Below, piece after piece: positions 11,041 through 23,800 of a DNA stretch of 64,000 bases. The DNA is from Fasciola hepatica (taxonomy: Eukaryota; Platyhelminthes; Trematoda; Plagiorchiida; Fasciolidae): assembly GCA_948099385.1 (NCBI GenBank), contig CANUEZ040000012.1, forward strand, positions 10,891,501 to 10,955,500. The letters run 5' to 3'. Numbering within the stretch: the first letter of the stretch is position 1; each line of letters opens with the position of its first letter. The translations under genes were made by a program, and so were the position numbers. The notes beneath the pieces were generated by a model, which saw only the letters and a program-made list of their open reading frames with translations, made no database searches and was not told the origin of the DNA.

Positions 11041-13779
11041 TTTGTGATTTTCGGTCATGACTAAATTTTTGTCTGGTTTTTCACTTTATGATTCTGTTCA
11101 TTCTAAACTCGAGGATGCTACGAGTTAGTAACAAAAACCAGCGCTTAAAAGCGCCAGGTTGATTGGTAAATTTCGTGGAATGAACTGCCCGTACAACCAT
11201 CAAAGTGCTTCGTCTTTCCTGTTCAGTCATGCTTTGGCCGTTCTATCAATTGTAATCCTTCTGAGAATTAATATTTTTGTCAATTGAATCACTTTAGTAG
11301 ACATGAAAAGTGTGCTATTCCGAATCTCACCCCTCAGTCACACAGTTCTTGCCATATCTGCTTATTCTACTTATCATCCACTGTTTTCACATCACCACGA
11401 CGCAAACACCAATAGCCTGCGGTTGGGCACGTGAATGGTACAAACTGCACTGACCGGGCAGGCATTGGCTTGGTTGCCCCACCAGGGTTCTTTCTACGTT
11501 CTGTTCATCCTCTACCTCCGTTAGCACGCCAGACAAGGTAAACACGTAATCCACATTGTGGCCGAATCCAAAGCATTGGAAATGGTGCAGAGACCACGCA
11601 AAGGAATGTCCTCGTCAAGGTACACACCTGGTTTGTCCAGTCCTCACAAATTTGTGAAGGTGTAACGTCTATCCGTCGCCGTTTGATTTCCGCCCCGAAT
11701 GGTATCGACGTAACAGTACATAGCCTCGAAATCTCAAGGATTGCATTAAGTATCCAATTACAACCATATATTTATCGTCCACCTTTCTTAATCCCAGCGA
11801 CAATTTTCTCCTTGAGGAAGTGGCACTTGTACTGCCTTCACTGACCAAAGTAGCATTCGTTCAGTTTTTGAAACTAAGCTTCATAATGTACACGGGTTCT
11901 ATGTTTTTATCAAAGACATCACTGCCGCTTTCCTTATCGATGGCTTCTAAATTTCGAAGGCCCGGTAGTCTTAATTTGGAATTCTCAGGGAAGACGTAGA
12001 ATGAAGGTATGAATGTTGCTTTGTTCCAGTACAACGTTTTCTTCTTTGATGCTTTGAACAATACTAAGAAAAATAATACTGCACTTCCTTGAGAAGCTCC
12101 ATACCGCGTCTTTGGACATCCCTCTGAGTGTTCGAGTTATAGATGTAGAAACTCGTTAATGTTTCTGGCTGATATTCCCAAAAATCGGCAGCAAAGCTTC
12201 CAGATTCGGGTAAATCCGCCAAATAGTACGACAAAGAACAGTCAAACTTTCAGCCGGAATGTGTCTCATCTCACAAACCGGATCGCAGAAGACGACGGTG
12301 CAAACTGAGCGTATATGTGCGAGCACCAGATTATGTATGACCCATCAACCAATCGTAGTTCAGAATTAAAATGCAATAACAAGGTAAACCATCTGTCACG
12401 AAATAATTTATTATGCTTCCAGTTGTGGAAAGATATCAATAAAATTTAACCTACTCACAACTGAGTCCAACTGGTGCACACCAGGCCTGGTATATTCTAT
12501 CGCCACTGTACGAGGAGCAGTCGGCATTTTAGCAGTAAGCAAAGAAGCTACCATAATTTGTTTCGTTCAGTCTTTCAATTGGTAACATCATCAACCACGA
12601 ACCTTGCACAACACCATTCTAGTTTTATTTACTTCCTCGCATCATCGATCATTTTGGGGGGCATACCAAAGTACTAGGTGATAAAAGTTCCGCTGAATAA
12701 ACGTGTCAGTGAAAATCGCGTTGGCTAAGAAAGGGTTCGAATGCGACCATACAACTGAGCGCGGCACTTGGCAAGGCTGTGGGCAGCCATATTGTTGTTC
12801 GATTATTGTATGGGTTCCCGATGGGACACTCACCGAGCCTTGGGAGCGTGGAAGTTCCTCTGTTTTTGTCGCTTCAAATCGAACACGAGCAACCTCACGC
12901 GGAAGATCACTGATCCTTGTATAATACAGGAAGATTTCGTGGACCACAAATACGAAAGCGAGCATGCACCAAGGTTTGAGAAGGCCAGTGAAATATGATA
13001 AATGTGAAGGTGTAGGCAGACACCAGTGAGACCATGCAGCAGTAGTCTACTACCGGTCTGTGACTAAATGAGCTAATCCCCTCGGTCGGTCGGGTCGGCT
13101 GGAATAGCAAATTGATATCTGTTTTCCCTTTTTGCCCAACCTGAGCACACGAGTCTAGTACTGAAATAAAGAGTATTCACTGGAAAATTTGTAGAACACA
13201 CTCTTCGAATCCCAGTACAAGTCACCTTTGACTGGAAGGAAATTTCCATTCTTGGGCACCTACACATATGGTCAGTTAGGGTCGGCTCTTTGGCCTAGTG
13301 ATATCGAAAAGCACAGAATCGTTCGACTGACAGATACAGAAGGAATTATTGACTAAGGTATAATCTGGCAGTTTATGCACGGAACTCATTCAGAGAAATT
13401 CCGATACTAACCTGAACCCCGGAATTAGGAGCCAAATCACCTGAAGCCGAGGTTGTTGTAGGAAGCGAAGTATGAATATTACAACGGCAGGTTGTATAAG
13501 CACTTGGAAATATAAAATGTCTATTTTTATATGCCAAGATGTTCATGGGGTGCAGTCTTTTGCCCCACCTACCAGTGTGCGAACATGGAAGGCAACCAAG
13601 TAGACTGAAATTTTCGGCTTGAGGAATGCTTTTAATTTATAACCTACTCTTTAGTGATTATTACCATCAGCTATCCCTAGAGCCACGACTATCTGTAGCA
13701 TCTTTGTTTAAATCTGAATTCGGAGGGAAGGAAATAAGAAAAGCTTTTGGCCGAATGTGTATTCTGAGTTTCTGAACGA
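11041..13779. other. No recognisable gene
   Basis: Several overlapping short frames near 12,640-13,110 on both strands have no motif. I see no structure beyond ordinary AT-rich non-coding DNA. Confidence 0.5.
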
Positions 13780-14010
13780 ACTGGCTGCCTAAGCCGCAAT
13801 TGGTTCTCTTCCGTATAACAACTGGGGCCCTTAACTCAATGGTCTGACCTAGCAGACAATGTAGCATTGATCCACGAAAGTAATGTGACCGAAACACCAG
13901 TGTTGTGTTTTTTGTTTGTGCTTCATGCTTATAGCTTCTGCAAGAGGATGAGCCGGCTTCATGCATGTCCCTAATGAAAGGGAATTTATCATGAAGGGTC
14001 TTGGGAATTT
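13780..14010 (-). repeat. Unnamed dispersed repeat, copy 2
   Basis: Minus-strand copy of the repeat at 6,110-6,410. In translation HCLLGQTIELRAPV here parallels HCLVGETFESKAPV there. Overlapping open frames on the minus strand run on to 14,441 (125 codons from 14,441 down to 14,064) and may belong to the same element, but no family motif was seen. Confidence 0.55.
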
Positions 14011-14449
14011 GGTACGAAGTGGAGCCCCCAGCGTCACTCGGCTTTTTGGTGGATGTAGCAAATCTATCCCGTGCACAACCAAGTGTTACCTGTAGGGCAA
14101 CGAAATTTTTGTGTTGGGAGCCGGTGACCGAACGAGTGGTTTGTACGCCTTTCGGATAGTAGTTTACGAATCAGGGATGCCCAACGAGTCCTAGTGATCT
14201 TGGTACCTATGCAGGAGTATCCGTCTTCGCATGCTCGGCGCAGTCTCACCACGGTTTTCAGGCATCGGTTACCCTCAAACTGGTTTGGCCTGCCCATTGA
14301 GCGGTTTTCCGGGGTGTGGCCGCTGATACATGCCTCAGCTATGTGGAGCCACAGTTGAGATTTGGGCAGATGACGGAGACCCAAGAGATGGATGATACAC
14401 CAAGGGGCACGAAAGTCTATCAACTTAGAGTTTCTACTCATCTCAGATA

Positions 14450-17400
14450 CTACTCTTTTACCTTACTTGAGACATTTTTGCCGTTTTCTTTTCTGTAGTG
14501 CACTAAACATCGATCATTTTATTGATCCATTGCCTAGCTCCACATACCCAGAAAATCTAGCCAAAGACCGACGGACAGCATTCCTTTTGATGGGGTTGTT
14601 CATCTCTTTGATGGATAATAACTCGTCGGATAATTTCAATGCTCGTCTCACCGAAGAACGTTTTATATGCTGTGAAGCTGTCTGTTCTCATTATGAATCA
14701 CCAACAAAGGTTTCAGTCCCTGAGGAAAGATATAAAACAGCCAAAAAGGCAGTTGTTAAGCATAAAAGACGAAAGTAATGGAATACTTAACTCAATGCAA
14801 AAATTCTCTGAGTCTGGAATCATAAAGTTAGTTATGGAACTGTAATCTTATTTAATAGGTTCACTTCCTATTTAGGAAAAGTCCATCAGCTTCCGCTGCG
14901 AATTAGCCCTAGACAATTTCTGATCAGTTTTTCGAGATATACCTACAAACGTTTCCTGCCCATAAAATGTTTCTATCCTTTTATGACCCACTTCTTCAGT
15001 AATATCTTCTGTCATAAGCTGAATTCTCTTTGACATTTACAGAAGTCTGTGTGAGAATATGTAAAGGGTGTACGTGATGCGATGGTTCCCTTTGAAGGTT
15101 GTATCGATTGTCACATCCACAACCGGTCGTTCGCTTTTCTACGGTACAAAGTGACCACGGAGTCGAGTGCGAGACTGATGGACGAAAGATTAGGAACAGA
15201 GCGAGACGACGGAAAAAGTATCCGTGTTATCTGATTTCGTACGTCTTTTTGAGTAGCACTCCGTTAATTACGTAATCGAGGAAAGAAAAAAGCAGTCACT
15301 TGGAGTGAGAGAGGTACCAGGAAAATTAATACGTTTTAGATGCTACTACTACAATGATCCTTGTTGGAAGTATTGCACGGTGATCGGAGTTTAGGTCAGT
15401 AAGTGAGGGATATGTAAGGTGTGAAACTCTTGTGTAACCTTCTCACGGATTTTCGATGAAGTTCGCAGTTTCGGTAACGGTTCACTTATTGGGAATGAAA
15501 TGGAGCGGCTGATCGTTAAAACTTCGTCGTGAAGATGACAGTGAGTTACTAAGGTGACCGCTCTGATTTTTTGGCTACTGAAAATAATTCCAGTAGCAAA
15601 AACCGGAATCCCATCTTTTCCAAATGGAACCGCGGCTACTGATTGCACCTTACAGTGGAGAAGATATGTTTTCGTTGACAAATTTATCTCCCGTCCCGAT
15701 ATGAAATGTCCATTTTTCTGACCGACTTGATTTGGCAGTTATCTTTTGTCCTTGAACCACCAGCGACCGATACCAAGCAGCGTAGACGTTCCTTCAAGGT
15801 AATGAAAATGAATTTAGTCAGCCATTCATAGCAGCACTGCTCCGTCGATATGTGTTATAAGTAGCTAGTTGATAAGCACATTTGTCCACTTAGTATGCTT
15901 CGTCCCGTAGTGTTTCTACACAGTAGGGAATATTTTTAAGCGAAGGATGCAAATGTTCGCTTTCTAGATAGCAAATACGGCTCGAAAACGGCTAGACCGT
16001 ATAGAGTTCAAATTGAGAATGACAATCAGGTAATGAATAGGCGCGTACCGGTCAATCTGTTATTTGCCTACATGTGGAATTGGACTACTTTCAACCGGTA
16101 ACGTACGTAGAAGATGAGAAACTAAAGTATCCATATTTCTTTTATTTAACATCCCCAACTTACGGTCACCTGGCAAGTCGGATATTTCAGTGGACCAGTT
16201 TTGGACATTGAGAAGGGCGGGAGATCCTCGTATTTGAATACCAGAAAAGACATCATCGGTATAACAGATAGGTAACGGGTAACAATGAACAGCCAATAAA
16301 GATGCGTACGAGGAAAAGAAACGGTGATAGAATGGCACCTCGAATGACGCATGTCACTGGAAGCCGTAAGGAGCACTTTTGACCACGATAACGTGTGAAC
16401 TGCTGGAAATTTATAAAAAGAGGAAAAAAGATGATCTCCGATTGAGGACTAGCTATTACTTTCAGCTAAAATAGGGAGGGCATTTTTGTTGGTCGTACGA
16501 CTGAAGGGATCAGTATAATCCGGAGAAAAATCTGACAGATTTACATTTTCTATCGAGTGAATACACGCAGTAGGATATGCAGTAGCATCAAGTATTCGGC
16601 ATGAGTGAAGGTATTGAAACCTGATTTGGTTATGAATTATGAACACGGGGTGTATATTATGCAACACAAGGTTTTGAAATATCTTCAGTGGAGCTGATAT
16701 GCACGATATGGATCGTAGTTCGGAAGTACCTTCCTTTGGTAATGTCGTGGGTCATTATCCCACAAATTGAGACATTTTATAGAAGAAAAGTTGGTTTCAA
16801 AAATGTTATTGCACTGGGATTAAAGTAAGATCACATTCTGTCAGCAATCTTTGTGGAAAACACTCTGTACCGATAACTTTGTAACATTTATTATTGATGT
16901 ATCACTTGTAGACTTTCAACGAATCACTCGCATGTGTAAAGTGTCCTTAGGGAATCTTCGCTGAACACTATTACGTTGCGTGCTCATTAGTTTTCCTGAC
17001 TTCTTGGTTAAATCAAGCAACTTGTTTGGCTATCCTCCAAATTCCACGGCAACTTCTACCAGGAAGAAATGTGCTAGGAAATGTGGAACCAGACCCGTGA
17101 AATTCGTATACCCATGTTCATGTGGGTTTCGCACTAAATAGCCTACTGACAAGCACCACAATAGTAAATTGCAACCGTCGACTTCCTCCTGGTGCCCACA
17201 GGACCATTGAATATAGTGTCACAAAATATGCTATTCTGATAATCCATTCGTCTTTATTAATATTTTGTGATAGGAAAGTCACAAAAGGTTTCCTTTCTTC
17301 ACCATCTGTAAGCTAGCGGTGTCAAATCAAATGATGATAGGATATTTGCAATCAAATCACCTTACTAGTCGAACAAACCAGTTGCCATCCATTGAGTTGG

Positions 17401-18850
17401 AACCATAAGGGATCCATTTTTTCATGCATACCAGCTTCCGTCCAAATAAGGGTGCAGTAAAAAGCATCCTATTCAAACAATTTGGTAAAAACACAACGAT
17501 AACGGTGAGAAATTCTCCGAGTTTATAGTTATGCTTAGATCATTCGTTCGAATTAACTTGGATGTGGAGAGTAGTCAAATGAGAACGTTTCCAAATACGC
17601 TGAAAAATCACTGTTTTGTGTTCATAAAAAAGTAAAGCTGGAAACCACTTGACGAAATCAATTTCGTTCCAAGAAATTTTACGGAATTCTTTTCTGCTAC
17701 GAAGCAATATTCCAAAAAACCTGTGATAAAGCACACACAGTCGGAGATGACACCTGAAGCACGATTACCCGTTGAATAGTGTTATCTCTTTCCTGTCCAA
17801 CAGTCAGTCCAAAAGTTTGTAATCTGTAGGCAGCAGAATATGTATCACCTATATCATTCCGACTTCTCGTGCTGTCATTGTACTCCAGATAATTCACGAT
17901 TTTCTAATTAATTTGTTTACACTATTCTCTATTTATTCGAAGTACGACAGTTCAGCCATTCCTCCTTCGTGCTCGTTAGACGGAATGCACATTTTGTATG
18001 CCCGTATGCCTATCCTATGCATGTATATGTGTGTGTGTTTATGCGGCGCATTAGTTTATTAGCAATCATCATTATTGATATTTAATTCAATATGGGGTCG
18101 AAAATTGCATCTAGTTTAGTATTCTAATGGAAATCATTGAATAGTATGGTCAAAAAATGTCTTTGTTATTGCGAGAAGTTTTCTTTTCGGTTCCCGAGAT
18201 TTCTAGGAAAATGGGTGTCAAAACTCGGCTCGTCACGGTAAATTGTTGCGTTGGAAAAGTTGCGTGTCCTCCACTGCGGGAGGCCTTTGTACATTTCATC
18301 AAGCACCCGACCGTACCCTTATCCATCGGAAAATATATCAGTAAAATCTGACGCAGCACGTCGTTTATCACTGCTGTTCATTGGTATTAATATTGGCCAG
18401 ACCTGTTTGCTTCAAAGAGGAACGCAAATCATCGGCTAACAAGAGGCAAACAGGTCGAGGTGCTCGAGAAGTCTTTTATTGTCGGGGAAGTAGTCGTATT
18501 CGAACCACCAAATTCACCTCGTTTGTGAAATGAATGTCATCCAAAATTTTGATAAGCTTTACAAAACAAAAAAATTGAATCGGATTTTGCCTGTAAAGTT
18601 CAAAGCAAGAAACTGAAACTAGCGTTGTTCCGTTTGCAAAGCTCTACTCTTCGAATTGAAAAGTTTTCCTTTGTACCGTATATCTATTTATCTGCACCGA
18701 AATGACAAATGACGAACATAACCACACTGGGAATTCTCATTCATGAAAGGTTTCGACTGTGAAAACAACACCAAAAGTACATACAGGGGAAGGGTTGACT
18801 TGTTTATAGGGGATTACGCATCGTGCAAAATTGGATCTGCAGCGCAAAAA
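14450..18850. other. No recognisable gene
   Basis: Minus-strand frames at 15,391-15,681 (96 codons) and 16,060-16,338 (92 codons) are the longest; neither matches a family I know. They could be unknown exons or chance. Confidence 0.45.
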
Positions 18851-18852
18851 CT

Positions 18853-18897
18853 CCACCGAGCCCCATCTGGGACTCTAACCCGGAGTGCACGATCGCG
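18853..18897. repeat. Foldback tRNA-like repeat, partial copy (left inner arm)
   Basis: CCACCGAGCCCCATCTGGGA followed by CTCTAACCCGGAGTG matches the left inner arm of the fuller copy at 48,484-48,707 (CCACGGAGCCCCCATTAGGG followed by TTTGAACCCGGAGTG). It ends at a short CA-rich microsatellite. Confidence 0.65.
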
Positions 18898-18898
18898 T

Positions 18899-18926
18899 GT
18901 CACACACACACACAAACACACAAGCC
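18899..18926. repeat. Short (CA)n microsatellite
   Basis: A run of CA dinucleotides with one AA interruption, immediately after the partial foldback repeat. Confidence 0.9.
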
Positions 18927-19000
18927 TAGTCATGAAGATTCCTAACGAGAACGAAATATAATATAACTAATCATGCAGTGTCAAAGCTGGACTCGCCGCG

Positions 19001-19181
19001 GAAAACCACGAAAGCGCTGTATAGCAGCTTCATCTTTATTAGGAACCATCAGCCCGGTGGTCAGTTGTCCGACTCACAACCATTCATCCCGGGTTCGAGT
19101 CCCCGTGGGGGCTCAGTGCGTGTGCACGGCTGATCATTCCTGACAAGGATGAAACAGCTCTTCAGTGCCGCCATGGTTTTC
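19001..19181. repeat. Foldback tRNA-like repeat, copy with both outer arms
   Basis: About 181 bp with imperfect inverted arms of some 55 bp. The left arm begins GAAAACCACG and contains CAGCTTCATC and AGGAACCATCAG; the right arm contains CTGATCATTCCTGACAAGG, ATGAAACAGC and ends CATGGTTTTC. Inside the right half is a perfect RNA polymerase III B box, GGTTCGAGTCC (19,092-19,102), in a tRNA T-arm-like setting (CCCGGGTTCGAGTCCCCG). No intact tRNA fold is present, so this is a repeat and not a tRNA gene. Confidence 0.75.
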
Positions 19182-20134
19182 AATAATGAGTTAAGATTTG
19201 CAACTGCAGGACGAATTATTTGCTAATTTAACCGATATCTGTTTTGTATGCTACTTTCTTTGAATTATAAAACAGAAAAGTATTCAATCTGTCATTGTGT
19301 GCTAAAAATTACCCGGGCTGCCTCTTCTATAAAGTCACATTGAACACTTTTACTTCTGTTTTGTTTCCGCTGGTAGCTTCAGCACAGCTTCTGTACTCAC
19401 AAACAGATTTCTGTGCTTCAGTGTGTTATATCTCTAAATCAATATTGTGTCCATTTCGAGGCAACACTTCCTTGGACTTTATCGTGTGAATTTATGTTAT
19501 TTACAGTTTTGAGTGATCAGTTTACATACATATTGCCCCGCCTAATCAGCTACGTTTCGGTGCTCGTGACCATTCGCTGAGTTTAGGAATATAATCAGCA
19601 CAATGAGCTCTGAGATAGAAGTGGGATCTACGTTTTCACTCAATTTTAACTCGGTGCTCTTCAAGGAAGTGTATCAATAAGCAACATACGAAGTCCGGTT
19701 GATTTAGAAGTCTTAACAAAAGGTTTTTAGGAAACGAAACTCTCACCTCATCTTTTGAAGTGGACTTCGATCAGGGGGAGAAATCTTTATTCGAAACTCC
19801 CAAGAAAGCTTGAAAAATTAGTGCAAAACGGCTCCACTCATTTTACGCTTTTTTTGTTAATATCCAAGACAATAAATTCTGAAGAAAGAAGTTACCACAC
19901 TTCGTAAATCAAACGATTTACATTGCGGGGTCATTGCATTACGGGCTATCGCAACATGTCAAAACTGCACAACGGCCGATTCCTTTTTCGAGAAACTCGA
20001 AAGCAGTGCTTTATTCATGATTTACAACAGAGCGTCTACGTTCAAAATTTAAAATCCCACTTACTACAATTCCTTTGTTTTAAAAAATGAAGATCTTTTA
20101 CGTTTTTGCTGTTTTCTACCGTTAGCTATTGCTG

Positions 20135-20197
20135 AAGAGTGCTAACAAGGATGAAACAATTGTACAGTTCTTTCATGGTATTCCGTGGTGACTAGAA
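20135..20197. repeat. Foldback tRNA-like repeat, right outer arm only
   Basis: GCTAACAAGGATGAAACAAT and CAGTTCTTTCATGG, followed by GTGGTGACTAG, match the right outer arm of the copies at 19,126-19,181 and 48,655-48,720. The rest of the element is missing. Confidence 0.6.
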
Positions 20198-20529
20198 CAA
20201 TGAATCATCCTATACGTGTCGAAATTACTCATTCCGTTGCGAACTTCTTTCCTTGTGTCCCTAAAAGCAAACTCACTGCGTTACGGTGTGCAAACTGCAA
20301 ACCTGTCCATACCTAGAAAAGTCTTTCTAGATTGGCTCAAAACAGATTTTTGCTGGACTAGTCGTGCTCGAGAGAGTGGGACGGGTAAGTGTGGTGGACA
20401 CTTGTGACGCAGAGGCAAAGCAAAAGACCCGAGGAATCTGACCAACCGGATAGATCACAGCAAGTCACTCAGCTCCATTCGCAGGGGTCCATGAATTTCC
20501 CCTAGCCCTTTCTTTCTTCTCACTCATTT

Positions 20530-20560
20530 TCTGCCCCCCCCCCCCACACACACACTGACG
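20530..20560. repeat. Poly-C and CA microsatellite
   Basis: A run of about 13 C followed by a short CA repeat. A G-rich run (GGGGGGAGGGGGGGGGA) follows at about 20,786-20,803, so the strand polarity of the G-rich sequence switches within 250 bp. Confidence 0.85.
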
Positions 20561-20809
20561 CACCACGCATACCAGCATGTAACGTAGAATCTTCTAACAA
20601 TGTCTTTCTACTGACTGTACACAATAAAATAACTGGCTTCCCGTCGTTGTCGGGTTACATACAAAAGCACACAACACAGATGCAAACAGTGCTGTCTGGA
20701 CTATTGTCAGAAGTTACTCAGACTCTGCTGTAGAGTAACTCGAATGCGAATGGTGCGCCCACGTACTCCGCAGCTCAAATTTCGGGGGGAGGGGGGGGGA
20801 TTGAGTCAA

Positions 20810-23800
20810 ATAGAACGGTAGATTAAAGGGGAAGATTGTAAACTAGATTGAGATCAGCAGAAGATTGCCAGACGGACAATGGTTACAGAGCGCGTGCGCG
20901 AAAGAAGTGAAAAATCCGACTAATTTAATTTGTTTTCAAACGTGTCCATATCAAGGCAAATCCCACCGCAGCGGGTAGCCAGCACAGCCGAGTCATCGAG
21001 GATGCGACGAAGACATTATCGGGACACAAAAACCGGTGAAGATACGCGATCAGGTAATTGAAACCCTAGGAGTTGGTTTTGTCAGATATTGGTTCTTGTG
21101 AATTAAAATGAATTTCGTTATCTGTCCCCAAGGCATTTGGAAACTTCTACCAGTTAACAAGTACCAATGAGGGTACACATCTATCTATTCTCGTTGAAAA
21201 TAACTCGATCACCTGTCTGACGTTTCATTTTGGGTTAAGAGGTCATGGGAAGGGACAGAGGATTTCGGAGTTCTGATATCATTTTCATCTTTTTGAACAC
21301 CACATTTATTACATGATAATGGTACACCGTTTTCGATTGTTTTCAATATTGGTGTTGTCTGTAGCTCAGGTGGTGATGGTTTGTATTCTTTGGTGATCGC
21401 TGAGCTTGGTGTTTAGGTCGCAAACGGGCAACCTCACCAGCACACTGATGATGTCACCTCGACTGGTGATTGTTGCGTTCAGAATTAAACAGATTACCCA
21501 CGGAACATTACTGTATTGTAGAACGCAGACAGTAAACCGCAAGAGACAGCAAACGCATATTTTGAATGTATGAATCGATCGATTGTGTGCCTAAGCACAA
21601 GCCTGTCCAGGCCGAACACAACAGTGATGAAACGTTTGCTACCTAAACTGCAAGCTCAGCGATCGCCAACGGATACAATGGCCCAAAGTTTCAGGAATGG
21701 GGTTGTGGCAAATTTGAGACTACCAGCTGGGGGAAAGTGGACGGTGGCGGAAGCAGGATTCAAATCCCCCGGGGAGCGAAGAGTTAGAAGCTCCGCCATG
21801 ATGCGTCTTACATGAAATGACAAAACAACGTTATCTAAGTGGAACTGAACTATGGCAAAGTGGTCGACAGCCATCCAATTTCCTGTTGGTCTTCTGGCTT
21901 TAGTTGATTATGCTCTTCAATCGTGGTGGGTTGTTGTTCACCTTAATGCTTCATTTGTAAGGGCCGAAAGGGGAACGGACATTATTTGAAAGAATTCACC
22001 ATCAAAAGTTTTGACGTGTCTGATAACTTATCAGCACAGCTCGAATTCAAAATCAGTTTGATTTTCGTTGTTATTTGCAAACAAGTCGTGTTTTGGAGGT
22101 ACTGTGCGAAATTCAAAAGATGCAAACGTAGAATATCCTGGCCTACAATCATCCTAAAACAACCACTGCCTGGGAACTGAAATCTTTCAGTTCTAATTCT
22201 CTCTGTACGACAAGAAAACTACTTGGTCAGAATCCGGCCGTGCTGAGTCTGGTAAAGAATCCATAGGACATTATAACAACCGAGTTATAGCGTATGGTGC
22301 TTAATTACGAAGAATGTGAATGAAGACAATCTTAGCTGTACTCAAGACAAAGTGCGCATAGAAAATTTTAGTCTGGTTCGGTATATTTTTTTCCTTTTAC
22401 AACTGTTCTTCAAGTTTCCTAAACTTATGTCCAGCTGATGACGACATTTTTGTTCATGTCTCGACGGAATTGATTGCTTGTAAGCGTCTCCAGGCGTTTT
22501 TACCATAAGAGCGCTGTTCAGTCCTCGCCCTACTTGATCAAGAACACATCTAATGTTGTGTTTGTTTTGGATATTGGTATTTAATTTACACTCTTCTCGT
22601 AACGTTATCTACGCTTCACGTCACTACTCCTCTCTAAGTGGGATTTGGGCCAATTTATCACAAATAAAATACTACCTCCTACTCTTAGGAGGTATCCCGT
22701 CCAGTGAATTTATTCATTGTCCCATTTTCACGTATACATATCTCACGTGCAATACAGATTGAGCGTCCGACTATTACTCCGTCCAGGTTTTTTTTAAGGT
22801 TACTAATTTGTCTTTTGTCTAATAAAATAATTTGTGGCTTAGACTGTGCAGGAGAAGTAGGATTTTCAAGACAAGAAGTGTCATTCTAATACTCACTGTG
22901 TGGATTTTAGTTCTTAGCGTTAGAACCGTGTTAGATACCCAGGTTGCTTGAACATGTACACTGTCAATAAAGCACACTACCTAGGTCAATCCAGAAAGAA
23001 ACGTCGATAGTACTCGATCCTAGATATACTGTGGTAAGAAATAAAATCTGTCGAAAGATAAAGCTGACTGTGAAACTGATCGGTATGAAATCACATGTCA
23101 GTCTAGCTGTTTGTTGGCACAATTTCCAAAACCTGGTAGGAATAAAGTTAGGTTGTTTTTGGTGACAGAAAGTTTTCATATCCATATTTTTGATGGAACT
23201 ATCGTCTAGCTTTGGTCCCGATGACCTCACCTCAGTGATTCTAAAGAACGAAGCTCATCTTCTTTTCAATAAAATTATATCTCTGCAATGAACACATTCC
23301 CTCCCCCGGCTGTTAGAGGCTAGCTAGCATAGTTCCTAATTCTGAATCATTTTGCCCACTGTTCTAGTTAGGCACTTTTATCTCATAATCTCATTTGATC
23401 TTAGCTAATGGAATATATTATCCTTTAACAATTGTACACCGCTTTTGATGCTCTCTAAGAGGCATGTCGAACTGGGCCTAATAAACGAGTCTTAAGACGT
23501 TGTTCACTCTCTTGTCCACACCATTACCAAGTCTTTAAACAACCCAAAAAATCACGTTCATTTGCTTCCACTGAATACTTACCGGTCCGTCTTTGATTCT
23601 ACTCACCGTTCATTTTCCCTTCTTAAACTTGAAACACTTAGTCGTTGTTCCCGGTTGCCAGCGTGTACTGCTGATTTCCCCCTGAAATAGCTTAGTATAT
23701 CCGGACGCCTACTGGATAATTCCCAGAGTTCTTCAGAGTGATGTCTTGTTCGTTTTCTTATTCTCCCCAAACACTAGCGATTTCTCTTCCACACCCCTAA

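Noticed and set aside
16060..16338. Minus-strand frame with YTDD as a possible reverse transcriptase motif C
   Set aside because: None of the surrounding reverse transcriptase motifs are present.
19060..19110. A tRNA gene, because of the T-arm-like CCCGGGTTCGAGTCCCCG
   Set aside because: No matching acceptor stem, D arm or anticodon stem can be drawn; the B box belongs to a foldback repeat.
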